A DNA stretch of 64,000 bases from Tetrahymena thermophila SB210. Taxonomy: Eukaryota > Ciliophora > Oligohymenophorea > Hymenostomatida > Tetrahymenidae. Position numbers and translations under genes: made by a program. This document shows positions 1-13,473 of the stretch, piece by piece. Location of the stretch: positions 434,001 through 498,000 of the forward strand of contig NW_002476417.1 in assembly GCF_000189635.1 (NCBI RefSeq), written 5' to 3'. Below the pieces are notes generated by a model, which made no database searches, was not told the origin of the DNA, and was given only the letters and a program-made list of their open reading frames with translations. Position 1 is the first letter of the stretch. Each line of letters opens with the position of its first letter.

Positions 1-2650
1 AACCATGATAACCTTAATACCAGCAGATCTACATTCGAGAATAGCAAAGGGAACTCTAGTTTTAGGTGGGTCAATTAAGGAGATCAAACCAGTGAATGTA
101 TATCCTTCCAAGGTGAAGTTAAAGTTTTTAGGGTTTGAAACGATGAAATCAAACTTATTTAAAGGATATTAATCTCTGGGAAGGTGGCATTTGGCAAAAC
201 CAAGAACTCTTTCACCATTTTTACCAAAGGTTTTATTAACGGAAGCAAATTTCTTTTCCCAATCAGGTGATTTTTTAGATTCTTAGCTACCATTTTAGAC
301 TTTTGTGCAGAATTTCCATATTTTTTCTGGAGCACCTTTGATGTAGACACAGTAATCGCTATCCTTAGTGGGTAACTCTACTATTGTCAGGGCGTACTTC
401 TCAGTTGAGTTGAAAGGCATTCTAGCCATGACCTCTGTTTAATATTTAAAATTTAAAAATGTATAAACTGAAATTTAGTAGAAGTTGAGTTGCATGAATA
501 AAATTTAAATGGAAGAAAAAATACTTCAACTAAAATAAAATATTTAATTACTTTCTCTATTTTCAGGAATTTTGAATTTTTGTCTTGTCTTATCAATATC
601 TTCTATGTATTAAAAGAATCTTACTAGGCCTGTTTCAGTTGCGTCACCATTAACAGGACACTTCATGTAGTTGACTGCTTCTGTTTAATCTTTTAATTAA
701 CTAACATCAAATTTTGCTTCGCTACTTAAAATGGCACTTAAATGCAACTCTTTAAATGCAGTTTCATTTTCATCATATTCTAATTCGCTTTTATTTTGAA
801 CTAATGATTTGTTCCTTGCCTTGATCTGATTACCACTAAGCCACATATGTTCGACTGTCATAACATTCTAAGTTAAGGTTCCTTATATTTTAGTTTAAGT
901 AAGGATTAATATCAAATTTTTAAAAAACTAATAAGGTATTAAAAAGAACTAATAGATTTAAAAATATGTTTGTTTTGTTTTGAATCTTCTTTATTAAAGT
1001 GGAACAATTTTAATGCTTAACTGAATAGATTATACTCTAACTAAACATTATTTCACTAATCTATTACCAAATAACTGGCTTCTTATAAAAATCAATTATT
1101 TGGGGATTTAATCATAGACTAATTTCGAAATGATTGATAAAAATAGATAAAAGCAATCAATCTAAATTAATTTCAGGTTTCAATCAATAAAATTTAAAGT
1201 AAATGACTTAGTTTTTATTTTAAAATTATTAATTAAATTTACCAGTTTTGTCAGAGCAAATACAAGAAGTTGATCCCAAAGTTTCTACTGACTCTAAATT
1301 TTTAACTAGAACATTTTTTTTATGAAGAGCTTATGCTGTAATAGCTAAAGAAACGGTGATACAACCTAAAAGTCCTTCTGGAACATTAGCTACTAAAATA
1401 CCAATACCGAATATAACACAAGTGAGGATATCATATCCAATATAAAGGTAAGAAAGAAGGAAGAAAAGAACACCCAAGAATAGTGCAATACCTACCATTA
1501 CTATTACTAATCTGTCCATTTCAATACGGAGAGGAGTTTTAGTTTTCTTTTCAGTAGAAGCCATATCAGCGATTTCACCAAGGGTGGTTTTATCTCCAAT
1601 CTAAATAACAATTCCTATTCCTTAACCTTCTTTGCACAAGGTACCAAAGAAAGCAACATTTGAAGTTTCAAGCAAGGACTCAGGGTGACTGCAAATAGTA
1701 GTACGTAATTGAGGTTCACTTTCACCAGTTAAGGCTGAGTTATCTACTTTCATTTCATTGACTTAGATCATACGAATGTCAGCAGGAATTTTTTCACCAG
1801 CTTTGATTTTAACGATATCACCTAAAACTAGCTTTTCTGCATGAATAGATCTCTCAGTTCCTTCTCTAACTACTATACATTTTTAGGGTAAAAAGTTTTT
1901 GAATGAGTCCATCAGTGCTTCAGACTTTCTGTTTTGCATAAATGTAATGATGGCAGTGATAAAAATAACAATGATCAAGACAATAGCCAAATAGAGATTT
2001 GAAGGATCTTCAGGGCTATAATAGAATGTAATAAAACAGAAGATAGAAGCAACCCAAAGCATAATAGCAAAAGGATTTGAAAGCTCTTTTAAGAAAACAA
2101 TAATGGGAGAGGTTTTACCCTTTTCAGTGAGTTTATTATCACCTTTTTTTATGAAATAAAAATAAATATGAAAATCTTACATTAAATAAATTTTACCTAA
2201 CTCTACATTGAGTTATTCAGCTCTTTGTTAAGTATGGCCTAATTTTAAATCTGTTCCATATCTTTTAACTAATGAATCCAAGTCAACTTTATGCTCATCT
2301 CTTTTCATGATCTCCATTTATCTTCTTTCTTTATCATTTTTAGGAGCTTCAACATTTCTAGGCTATACTGCAGGTTATTCAGTATGCAAATTATCAGTTA
2401 CCATTTCTAATTCAATATCTGGATGATGGCGCTTGTGATTGTTATGTCCATCTGGATCATTTGAGTCATTCATAAAATGCTTCTAAGCAGTAGAGCTTCT
2501 TCTTTGATCACGAACTTAGTTAACGTTAGTGATTGACTATCTCAACTCCTCAAAAACACGAATAATTTGTGATTATCTTTAGGAATCACCTCTTGAAGCA
2601 TTCATATCTCCACCCTGCCTTTTATTGGCATAGTTCTAGCCCTCTTGCAT
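1..2650 (-). CDS. P2C-type P-type ATPase alpha subunit (Na+/K+- or H+/K+-ATPase-like), 3' end outside the window
   Basis: Four exons read on the minus strand: 2650-2197, 2142-1243, 881-552 and 434-1. Their phases agree and they give about 706 residues before the window ends. Visible landmarks in order are a hydrophilic N-terminus, the conserved [12 protein letters not shown] segment, the first membrane pair, the actuator motif LTGESEP, the ion-binding helix VANVPEGLL, the phosphorylation motif CSDKTGTLTQN (Asp is the phosphorylated residue), KGAPE in the nucleotide domain and a DPP hinge. The wording [13 protein letters not shown] just before the P-motif is typical of the Na+/K+ and H+/K+ (P2C) group. 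It should pump monovalent cations across the plasma membrane; which cation cannot be told from this part. The intron at 882-1242 falls inside the P-motif, between CSDKT and the following Thr. An alternative start lies 14 codons downstream. The rest of the P domain and the C-terminal membrane helices are missing because of the window edge. Confidence 0.95.
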
Positions 2651-3931
2651 GAATCTGAAGTGGTTTTATTGCAGTATGTGTGTTTGTAACTATATATCTT
2701 TTTATATAAATATATACCTTTTTAATAGATGTTTTGCTTTTTTTTATTGTTAATTAATTATCAGTATTATTAAAAATTTGGTTTTAATGTGATAAAAATA
2801 GCTTAATGGATTCAAAAAAAGAAAGCCAAAAAGCTTTTGTTACATTAAAAGTGGAGTTTTATAAACAATAGAAAGAAAAGTGAATCATTTATCTGACTAA
2901 TTAAAATATTGCTTCAATTTTCTTTTCATACAAAAATTTGCTTTCAATCATTGCGTTCTAGCTCTTTATTGTCATGGTCGAAATACGATCCACTTTATTT
3001 TAAAGAATAAACTTAATTAGTTAGAAAAAAAATAATCAATCATACACATACATCCCTTTAAAAAATACTATTGAATTTTTAACTAGTAAAATTTGACATT
3101 TATTTGGAAATTATAATAGTTATTATCTATTACTGAATTTATAATAATCTAATTTTTAAATTATTGATTTTAGTTCTAAGAATTAATGAAAACTTTTTAT
3201 ATAATTTCTAATTTAAGGTACATAAAGATAAATTGTATTTTTATGTGTCTTTAGATATTTTCAAATTTACTTAATCAGCTTTATTTTTATCTAAATAGAA
3301 CTACTTTTTAGCTGATAAGATGACTATATTAGATTAAAAAGTGCGCAAATAAAATTCATTTATTTTTTTGTATTTAAAGTACTAGTAATTTCAGGGTAAA
3401 TATGTGATAAAAAGATTGAGATGAATAAAGCTCGATTAATCCTCAAAATTTTTATATAGTTATATTAAAAATATTATAAATTTTATTTCAAGTTAAAGAG
3501 CAACTGTTATGGGTACTTGAAACATCCAAATCTTTATAAATTTAACTAAAGTCTAATAGACTAAAATTTCTTTTGTTTTTTTCTAGATGAGTTAATGAGC
3601 TGAAAATAAACAAATTTATTATGAAAACTAATTTAATTTATATTGCTATTGATTTAGCTTCAGGAGTTAATTAAATTTTTCAATTGGAAAAAATAAAAAA
3701 TATATATAATTAATTTAATTAATGACGAAAAATCTAAAAATAGGGTTAAATTTTATTACTCGTAAATTAAAAGAGATATGTAAAGTGATGGGATGCTTTT
3801 ATTTGCTTTTAGCAACAGTAAGTTAAAATATTGCAAATTGATGGATTTTTAAATAAAGATTCAGCAATTATTTTTAAAATAAATCAGAAGAATATTTCTA
3901 TTTTAATTTTATTTATTATTTTTCTCTTTTT
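2651..3931. other. Intergenic spacer, no gene seen
   Basis: Very A+T-rich DNA upstream of the ATPase gene and downstream of the TMD0-like gene; both are on the minus strand. It should hold the ATPase promoter, but I recognise no defined element. No open frame here has the codon texture of the neighbouring exons. Confidence 0.5.
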
Positions 3932-5145
3932 TCATAAATTAAAAAAAATATTTTTGAAATAATTTATTTTATTACATTCATTATGCTCAAAGTCTTCTGC
4001 TGTTTATTCATTTTCATCTGACACCTTTACCATTTACACAAATCCTTAATTTAGCTGTTTCAATTCTATTGCATCATCTATAAATGGCTAATTAACATCC
4101 TTCCATGTTTAATGATTAATAATTTTGTATTTCATAACATAAGCTATAAATTCATTTTTTTCCAAGCCCTTAAAGAATTTATGGATAAAGCTTTCCTTTT
4201 AGCAATCTATTTCAATGTATGGTTAATCATATGGTTTAAAAACTCCATATATAAATAAAATAAATGTTGAAATTAATCTCGTAATATTGATTATAACGTC
4301 AAATACTCCCATTTAATATTTAAAAAAGCGGATTAAGCTTAACCCAAAAGAAAGTATCCAAAATAATCTGAGTGCTAAAAATGATTAATTCAATCCTCTG
4401 ATATATTCGGTCTGTTGTTATTTTATAATTTATAATAATTTAAAACTATTTAAATGCCATAAATACAATATTTCGTCTAAAAACAGATACTTAAAAATTG
4501 ATTGGTACATTTATTTTTCTGGACAATTTAATTATTTATTTATCAATTTTTGTTGTTGAGTTTAAAGAAATCATTTCGTTTCTTTTTGAAATCAAAAAAT
4601 TAAAATAGTTTTTTAATTTTTAAAAAAATTAAAAGCTCTTTTGTTTAAATTATTTTCAAAAATTATTATGATTTAACTTATTTGATAAATAGAAATTCTG
4701 TATTAAAATAGAAAGATTTGCAAAAATTATGTCTCTCTATCAATTTTAATAATTGCTAAATAATTTTGATAAAAATTTAACTTAAATTTAGATTTACCTA
4801 AAGAAGAAATATTGAGTCAATCCAAGCAACAATACCGAAAATATAGAATAAATTGTTAAAACCTAACTAACTTGTCCAAAATAATCTAGGAGAACTAGCT
4901 AAACCTAAAAATAAGGATAATACATAAGTTACTGTTATGAATTATGATACCCTGTATTTTATTTTATAAGATTCCAATGCATTTTCAAAAGTATACAACT
5001 TATACTTTATTGGTAGATCTAAAATTTAATAACATCTTAAAGCAGCAGTCAACAGTATAAAATAACAAGGTATTAAACTAATAAAATATTCGTAAATTAA
5101 CTACTGCTCTAACTATTCTTATGGTATTGTATCTATATAAGTCAT
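3932..5145 (-). CDS. Small multi-span membrane protein resembling an isolated ABCC/MRP TMD0 module
   Basis: Two exons on the minus strand: 5145-4798 (116 codons) and 4411-3932, which ends in TGA. They are joined at phase 0 across a 386 bp intron (GTAAAT...AACAACAG) and give 275 residues. Several strongly hydrophobic segments alternate with short loops. In the middle, EYIRGLNQSFLALRLFWILS resembles the TMD0 segment of MRP transporters, in which a basic RxGL turn is followed by LRLFW. After the last membrane span comes a polar tail of about 100 residues. In ABCC proteins the first ABC core would follow here, but this frame stops and no Walker motifs appear before the ATPase gene. It could be a stand-alone TMD0-like protein, a truncated transporter or an unrelated membrane protein. 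The family call is a recognition from pattern only. Confidence 0.55.
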
Positions 5146-7211
5146 GTTTTTATAAAATTTTGGTTTGTCTCTATTAGAAAATATACTTTTTTGTATATTT
5201 TATATTTTTAATTTTAGTATTAAATAAAATTTTTATATTTATTTTTTATAAATTTTTTTTTATTATAAATTTTAAATAAATAAATCAATCAATACAATCC
5301 ATAGATTTTCAATTTGTTATACCTAAAGCATGTAAAAATATGAAATTATAATATTAAATATTAAACTCCACTAAATTTCTTCTTTTATCTAATTTTTGAA
5401 CAAGAATATTATGACATTAATAGTGGAGAATTACAATTAACAATGAGCTTATTGTATTTTGAGTAAAAATAATTAGAGTTTAACTCAACTTATTCCATAA
5501 TTGTTAGTAATTAAATAAATAAAAAATTTATTTAAATAGATCTTTTAATCAAAACTGGAGTTTTACTCACCAAATCGAATAATTTTGCCTATAACAAAAT
5601 TCTTATTTTAAAAATCTATAAATTTAAGTATATGTTAAAATGTATTTAAATATTCACTTTCAATAAACAAAATAGGTAAAAAAAGTAATTTATTAAATAT
5701 TTTTAGAAATTTTCATAATAAAGTATTAATATAATAACCGTACAAATTCGAATTCAATGAGTAAAATAAAAAAAAATTAAATTTTTCACTTTTTATTAAT
5801 ATTTTTTTTGGTTACATCAAATTTTCATTTAATTAATGTAAATAATTAGAACATTTAAGGTATTAATTGAATTTTTTTTAATTTAGCAATTACAAACAAA
5901 AATAAATTATTAACATTTCAAAATAAAAAAAGCAATTAATTTTGACAGATTTTCCTCCTAATAAGCATATCTAATTTAGTTTTTATGAGTTAAGTTCATA
6001 TTAAAAGAACACGGAAAGATAGATTTCAATCTAACTTATTATCTAATCATTAATTAATAAAAAAATATATACTTTTTTTAAGTGAGAAAATAATTTATAA
6101 AAAATATAGGTTTAAATATTCTTATTTATTTTTATAAATTGATAGAATGACTGGCTTGCAAATTTGAATAAATTGCCATAATTTACATTTTCAAAATTTT
6201 ATTTAAATAATAAGTTAAATAATAATTTTAATTATTTAAAGTTGATTTTTAATCAATATAAGTTAAATTGTTATAATAGAAATATTAAATACTTTTAGTA
6301 AAATTATAGATAAAAACTTTTGTTTTTTATGAGCTTTATTTTTAAAATAACATAATTTAGCAATATGATCAAATACTTGTATATTAATATTTTAAGAAAA
6401 AACTGAATTTATGTTATAAATTTCATTTAAAATTATTATCATCTAAAAAAATATATGTAAATATAAATATGAGTTCCTAAATATATATTTTTATAAACAC
6501 AAATACTTTTTTTAAAATAAATGTAAATTTAAAAATTGAACTCTCATTTTGTTTATGATGGCTCGCTCACTGTATATTCATATACTTCTATGTATTTTAA
6601 TGAATACTAAATATTAAAAAACAAGTAAATATAATATTTAATCAATATTTTAACAAATTTATTTTTCTGATCATAAATTAAAAAACATGCAAAATTTACA
6701 TTAGCTAATATTTCTGAAATTTTTTCTGATAATATATAAAGCACAAGATATCTAATTATACTTTCTTTTGGATTAGGAGGAAAATGATTGAAAGTAATTA
6801 TGGTTTCTTTTATAGTGATATGAATTAACATGCTTCATAATTATTATAATAATAAATGACTATTTTTATATTTTTTAATTAAATGGCTGATATTTTTGCA
6901 AAGTTTTTAGAAATATCAACATGCTTGCAAATTTTTATATTGATAGCCAAAATGATTAATCAATATTTGCATTAATAACATTATATTAAATTGTATGTAT
7001 TAGAGTGATATATCTTAGGCTGGGTAAATTAAAAAAAGAATCTATTTACAAATTACAGCAATTATAAATCTTTATTAGTAACTCTGCATTTTTTCATTAT
7101 TATGATTGGATTTAATTTAGTATTTTTTGTCTTATTCTTAAAAAATTTATTACCTCTGATCATCCAATAATTTATATTTATAAATTAATACTATTACATC
7201 TAAGAGATAAT
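5146..7211. other. Intergenic spacer between divergent genes, no gene supported
   Basis: About 2 kb of A+T-rich DNA between the minus-strand TMD0-like gene and the plus-strand PX/C2 gene, so it probably carries both promoters. Homopolymer A/T runs are frequent. A 74-codon minus-strand frame at 6607-6831 is present but has no recognisable features. Confidence 0.45.
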
Positions 7212-10200
7212 ATGGATCAAAGTAAAGAAAATAAATCATAGAATTCATAAAAAAATTAGTCTCACAAAAGCTTTAGCAGCGTCGATGGGACTCCTTTAGG
7301 AAGAATCAAAAAAGTATCTTTTGATGACTCTGCATTAACAAGATCAAAAAATGATACCACTGTAGATTCTAGTTCTTGCACATCACCATATATTGAATTG
7401 AATTTGAAGCGTATTAGCTAAATGCAGTATTTTGAAAAAGAATTCTCTTTCGAAAAGTTTACTAGTGGCGATATTAGGTAAATATCTCTTACTGTTTTAG
7501 GTACTGAAAGTAAACTTTTCAAGTATAAAGTAAAATTTGATCATTTATTAATCGATTAAGCTAGAAACAACAATAAACAAATCATTAAAAATAGACTTAT
7601 AAAATTGAAGTTAAATCTCCATTTTTTCCAGATATTCACTGTTTTAGAAGATATAATGAATTTCATGCATTATATAAAGTGGTAAATAAATCATATTTTG
7701 AGATTTTGTTGAGTTTCAACAATAAAGTTATTATTATTTTATCATTATCAACCATTATTACTTAATATATGTTAGCTCAAGCTTAAGTATTAGAATATAC
7801 AATTACCAAGCTTCCCTTCAAAGTATACTGTAATTAATAGAACTGAAAAGAGGAGAGTTGCTTTTCATCGCATTTTGAATGGAATTTTAGAAATAGCGTA
7901 GCAACATTAAGGGCAGATATAAAAAAATATTCTTTAGCTATTATATGTATTTTTGACAAAGGATTGTAAAAGCTTTTTTTTTATTTATTTTGAGAAGAAT
8001 TATTTTATTCTTTTTTAATAAAATCTATTTATTAATTTTAAGTAAGCGGAAAGTAGACAAATAAAATTGAGATTAGCCCAAATTAACATGCAGGATCGTT
8101 TGATGATATGTCTGAATTTTCAATGAAGCAAATTATTGAAGAGTATGGAGATGAAGTATGTGGAGACATTTAAAGTATTAATAGTGAGGATAGTCCTCAA
8201 TAAAATTAAAATTCTAAATTCTTCGATGAGAGAGAAGAAAAAGACCAAATTGATGAAGACTTAAGTGAGTTTAACTTGTCAAAAAGTATTTAAAATTCAA
8301 GTTAATAGAGTTAAATTTAGCAATAAGTAAGCTTAGACTCTTCTTCTATAGAAAAATCTGCTTCTTAGTAAAATAAAAAACTATCTATTACCCAACAAAT
8401 GTCTTTGCCAGATAGTTATATGTAAGATCCTCTTAATTTATCATTTGGAACAGGAATAAGGGACAGATCTACTGCTTAGTAACCTAAAAAATTATCTTTA
8501 CCACCAGATATTGCTATACTAAAATCTGGTTCTATGGCAACTCTTATTAGCCACAGAAATTAGTCTGATGAAAAAAATAAAAGCAAATCGGAAATAAGGA
8601 CTTTAGATAAAGCTAGTTAAATGGTCATAATTGAGAAATTTAACAATATAAAAGAAGAAAAAGACTACTGTGGATACGTGTAAAACTTAATTTACCTAAA
8701 TAATAATCACAAACATTTTTATGATCTTAAGGTAAGTGAGTCTCTAGAATGACACCAAGAAAGTACTCTATGGAAGAATAGTTTAAAATACACTTTAGTT
8801 ATTTCATTAAATATTTGTAAGATTGAAGCAATAATTTATCATTAAACTTAAATAAATAAATAAATATTCGTTTTAAAATAAAGGATAATCATTTTGCTTG
8901 CTTGATTAGCATTTATGAAGCTAATATATAATTCCATCCTAAAAATAGCCATATTATTGAGATTTTTCATGGATATGACTCAAAAAAAATATAAATTTGC
9001 CTATAAAACGACAAGTTCGAAGAATACTATCTGGATAAAGAAGACAAAGTCAAAGATATTAACGATTTCCTATCTGATTTCTTAAAAATGAAAGATTAGA
9101 ATTCTTTCCTTGACGATGAAAATAATAGAGGAAATATAGAAAAATATTTTCCACCTTCTGATCTTCAAAAATGGCTAGTTTAACTCAAAATTGCATCATA
9201 AAAAGTAATTTATTGCTTAAATTTATATCAATCATATTTGAGAAATTCTTTATTAAAAAATTATTAATTTATAGAAATAAGATATTAATCTAAATGACTT
9301 TGTGTTTGAACCTATTGGAAAGGTTTACTTAACTATACATGAAGTTATTAACTTTAAATATATTCCTCCTAATTCTACTGTTTTTATAAGAATCAAATCG
9401 AGTCCTTTTATATTCTAAACAAAAGAAAACATCTCTGATTCTCCTAAATGGAAATAAGACTTTATTTTGTATGTTTAAAATGATTATTAAATATTACTAA
9501 ATTATTTTATTTTTTATTTTATTTAGTCCTTTTAGTAATTCATACGGTCTAATCACACTAGAAGTAATTTCTGTGATCAACAAAGGATGGATTAAAGAGA
9601 ATTTTATTGAAAAAATATTAGCCTCTGTTTCTATCTAAATAGCAGATATTCTTGGCCATAATCAAGACACTGTTTTTAAAGTAGGACATTTATTCTTATT
9701 TTTTTTCTTAATATTTTTTAAGCTATTATTTAGCTATTTTAAAAATATTTTAGAAAATAAATCTACCTTTAGATAATACTGAATAAAGAGTAAAGTAACT
9801 TGTTAAGGACGGAGTAAAAGATTAAAAAGAATAAGAAATGCAAATTATAGTGAGCTTAAGAAATTTGTCAAAGTTTGAGAGTATTTTTGCTGAAAGTTCA
9901 AACAATATTTATGATGGAGTTAAGATGAATGAGTAGCAAAAAAGTATTATGAGATATTATAAAATAAACTTCAATAGATATAAGAGCTTATGCGGCCATG
10001 TTTTCTTATTTATTTGGTCTTTTAATGATATTTTCTATCAAAAGTACCCTAAGTTCTCTAAACTAATGATTGCTTTGATTTTGCTCTATATATGGAATGC
10101 TGACTTAAATAATATTTTGCAACACCTAATAGCCCTTTTCTTCTTCATCATCATAGTCCACAACCCAAAAATTTATCCTTACTATAAACATTTTACAGAA

Positions 10201-11130
10201 AAGCACTTATTTTCTGAAAAACACCCTTTCTATCATGAACCACAACTTTACACTAAAAAAATGAACGATTATATTAAGATGAGTTAGTGTCTTTCTAAAA
10301 TAAAGAAATTCAAAAATGACATCATAGTTGAAGAATAAATATAATTTACCTTGTCTTAAACCTATTAGCAGCTTAAAAAGTCTTTTTACCTTCTTCATGA
10401 GTGGATAAGTGTTGTGGTTAACTATTGTGAAAAATTCAAAAATTTGCTTACTTGGAAGGACTAAAATCGTACTTATTAGTTCTTCATTTTCCTAATATTT
10501 TTATATGTAGTCTTTACTCACATACCCATTAGATACATGCTATTCTTTGGAAGTAACTTTCAAAAACAATAATAATTTTTTGATTTAATTGTATTTAAAA
10601 TAAAAATAGGTATTTATAATTATTACATCGGAAGGTTAGTATATCAAAAAAGATATGATATAAATAAACAGTAGGGTAAAAATTTAATTATATATGTCTA
10701 TAAGAAGTACTGGCAAGAATATAGATCATGGGAATAAATAGAACATATAAAATATCCAAATGAGCAAATAAAAAAAGCTGTAATTATTATTAAAATTGCA
10801 TCATTTTTTTAATATTCTAAAATAATTTTACACCAAATAAAATAGTTGATTGATGACGGACTAGTCCATTTCTATCTTTGGATTACTAATGAAAATTTAC
10901 AGCAGTTTGATACACCATACAAATTAATGATGGCTATTGCAACAGTTCCGAAAAAGTTATTTATGAATAAAATAGAAGGACCTCACTAAAGTACAGAAAT
11001 ATACAAAGAATTACAATAAAATAGCAAGCTAAGACTTTCTAAATACCTTACAACAGTAAAAATTTGGAAGAATTTCCTTTACAATATTCCTAGTGACTGT
11101 TATCGTATTCTTCACCCTAAAATGATTTGA
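7212..11130 (+). CDS. PX, PH-like and C2 domain protein with MCTP-type membrane anchor
   Basis: Eight exons: 7212-7529, 7595-7681, 7776-7965, 8043-8731, 8884-9204, 9275-9468, 9527-9680 and 9754-11130 (TGA). They sum to 3330 bp, or 1109 residues. Residues about 80-190 form a PX domain: a GTE strand, then CFRRYNEFHALYKV and LPSFPSK, the usual phosphoinositide-binding layout with paired Arg. A Ser/Gln-rich linker follows. Around residues 400-535 is a PH-like region ending in a W-L-x-L-K-x-A helix. Residues about 540-650 form a C2 domain (YLTIHEVINFKYIPPNSTV, then the SPKWKQDF strand). The last exon carries paired hydrophobic segments near residues 733-790 and a second group near 890, beginning LLTWKDQNRT and ending IPIRYMLFFG. 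This resembles the C-terminal membrane domain of MCTP proteins. It likely tethers or senses phosphoinositide membranes at ER or endosomal contact sites; that role is inferred. The exact start of exon 3 has alternatives. Confidence 0.85.
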
Positions 11131-11500
11131 GTTATCAATCTCTTTTCAATTTAGACCAAGTAGAGTGATATATACTCTTCCTTTATTAGACTTTTCAATA
11201 CATTTTGTAATAAAAAATCAATAACAAACTAACTAACTGAGCTGAAATTATTTATATGTAATAAAATAATTTTCTTTGTAAAATATTAGTATTAAAACAA
11301 GTTAAAAAAGTATTTCTAATTTACTTAATTACCTATTTGTAAATTCTTTGATTTCATTTTTCTCAAAATAAACAAATAAAAAATAAATATATTTATGCAT
11401 AAATAAAACTTACATTTTGATTGATTCTTACAATTTATTTCAGAATAATTTATTTGCAGATTGAATTGTTGTTTAAATAACCTATTTCTTAGCATTTTTT
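11131..11500. other. Short intergenic spacer, no gene
   Basis: A+T-rich spacer between two plus-strand genes. It must contain the 3' processing signal of the PX/C2 gene and the promoter of the Gln/Lys-rich gene. No distinct motif was recognised. Confidence 0.5.
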
Positions 11501-12844
11501 ATGGAATATAATTTCAGTGGTTCTCCTTAGCCCATCTAATTCAATTAAGGTAAATAGTATAAAGAAATGTTTCCAAGGTTAAAAGCTCCTAAGAAACCAA
11601 AGACTCCAGAGGAATAAATATAAAAAAGGTAGCCTAAAGGACCAGGCATTTTTTTTGATATGCAAAAAGGATTGCAATATTAAAAAATAGAAAATACTAA
11701 AAAGATTCTCTAAAGAGCCTAGAGCCAAACTTAAATTGGGAATAATTAGTAATTATCTTCTTTGCAAGCAACAGCAGCTGCTGCAATAACTAGCTAAGGA
11801 GGATTAGTACATTTTGGTGAAAAAAATTAATAAAAGCTCTATTCACCATACGAATACTTACATTATGCAACCAAAATTAATTTTTCAAAGGAAAACTATT
11901 TGAACTCTCTATAATAATTAGGATTTTAAAATGTAAATAATCTAAATGAAAAACCGTATAATGATATTATGAATAAGACATAAAATATTATTGCCAAAAG
12001 TTATAGTTTAAAATATTTAGGAGTAATTGATGGAAATATGGGAATTCTATCAAAGAGAATTAAAATTTGCGAAGATCCAAGAGCTCCAACTTAAGACAAA
12101 AAGTAAAAGTAGAAAAGTAAAAGATAGATGAAAAGCATGAAAAAGTATTAAAATGAAAATTTACCAGCTAATATTAGTCTTATCCCGTCAACTCACAGAC
12201 CAGATTTATATAATTCATACTTAATTACATAGTATTCTCTTCCAAAATACCTGAAACCTATTATCAAAGAAAAAGACTCCACAATAATTGAAGAAAAGTA
12301 GAGAATTGAAAAGTGGAACATAGAATAGCTCAAAAAAAACAGTAATTTTTTTTAGAATGAGTCAATTAATAATACTGAAGATATATAGTATGGAAATAAT
12401 AATTCCACTTCTATGTCCATGAATGCTACTTATATTGGAAAAATAAAACCCAGAAAGTAATTAAATGTTAACAGATAACATTCACCTTAATAAAAAAATG
12501 AATCTCTTATAAAGCACTATGCTGAAGTGCCAGAGGAAAGTTTGTGCTATGCAATAATAGACAAATCAAACGAAGCCCCAATAAATCTAAGCTACAGCCG
12601 TCTAATAAATACTATATCAAAAGGTAGTATAGATAAATAGGACAAACAGATAAATTAAGATCAATAAATTATACCTTAAGTGAGTAAAACAACAAAAGAC
12701 TACTATAACCACTCTACAAATGAATAAATAAAAAATTAAACTATATACAGCACTAGTTCTTAGTATAAATTTACATAAAATAAATAGTTATAGGATAGAT
12801 TTGATCACATAGCTTAGTTTCTTAGTTAAAAAAAGAAAATTTGA
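11501..12844 (+). CDS. Intronless Gln/Lys-rich protein of unknown function (447 residues)
   Basis: A single open frame from ATG to TGA, 448 codons, with about fifty TAA/TAG codons read as Gln. It has no signal peptide and no membrane segment. The protein is hydrophilic and rich in Gln, Lys, Asn and Ser. Near residue 90 is a short Ala-rich stretch (ATAAAAITS), and near residues 190-210 a strongly basic KQKSKRQMKSMKK-like patch. The remainder looks mostly disordered. I recognise no family. The basic clusters would fit a nucleic-acid- or cytoskeleton-associated protein, but that is only a guess. It is transcribed in the same direction as the PX/C2 gene and converges on the giant gene that ends at 13474. 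Confidence 0.75.
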
Positions 12845-13473
12845 ATTCAAGTAGTCAAAGTATAAATCATCACTTTAATTTATTAAAAATATGTTAAATA
12901 CATTAATATTTCTAAAATTAAAATATAAAGTAAAAATGTTATAATTTTAATTTAACTTATGAGATTCTACTTATTAAATAAAAGAAAATTAATTAATCAA
13001 TAATAAATCATAAAAAGCTTGTTTAAAATTAAGATTTAATTTTTATGTTTTTATTTAGAATATATAAGATAAATTCATATATTTATTAATTTTTTAACAT
13101 TTTTTAGAAAGATCTTTAATTAATAATTCAATTTAACGTTTTTAAGTCAGTTATTTAATTTAAAATTATTAAATGAAGGACTTATTAAATAAATACATAA
13201 AGTTTTTTTAATTTTTATTTGTTGAAGCTCTACACTAAATACAAAATCTTAATAGTAAAACATTATTATTTAGAAAAGTATATTGATGTAAATAAATTTA
13301 TTACTAGATTTATAATAGATAAAAACATTTTTAAAGAAAGTTATTGATTGCTATATCGAATTTATCAAATCTAAATAATTTTATATCTGATCTAAAATTT
13401 TATAAAATAAAATCAAAAGTTTTAAAATAAATGATTCAAACAAAATGAAAGCAAAGTCTAAACTTTTATAAAC
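12845..13473. other. Convergent intergenic spacer
   Basis: About 630 bp between the stop of the plus-strand Gln/Lys-rich gene and the stop of the first giant minus-strand gene. It is expected to hold two 3' ends. A+T-rich with no recognisable gene. It does not look alike to the region beyond the stop of the second giant copy, so the duplication seems to end near the stop codons. Confidence 0.5.

Noticed and set aside
6607..6831. 74-codon minus-strand frame in the spacer
   Set aside because: Spacer-like composition, no motif, and length expected by chance with a single stop codon.
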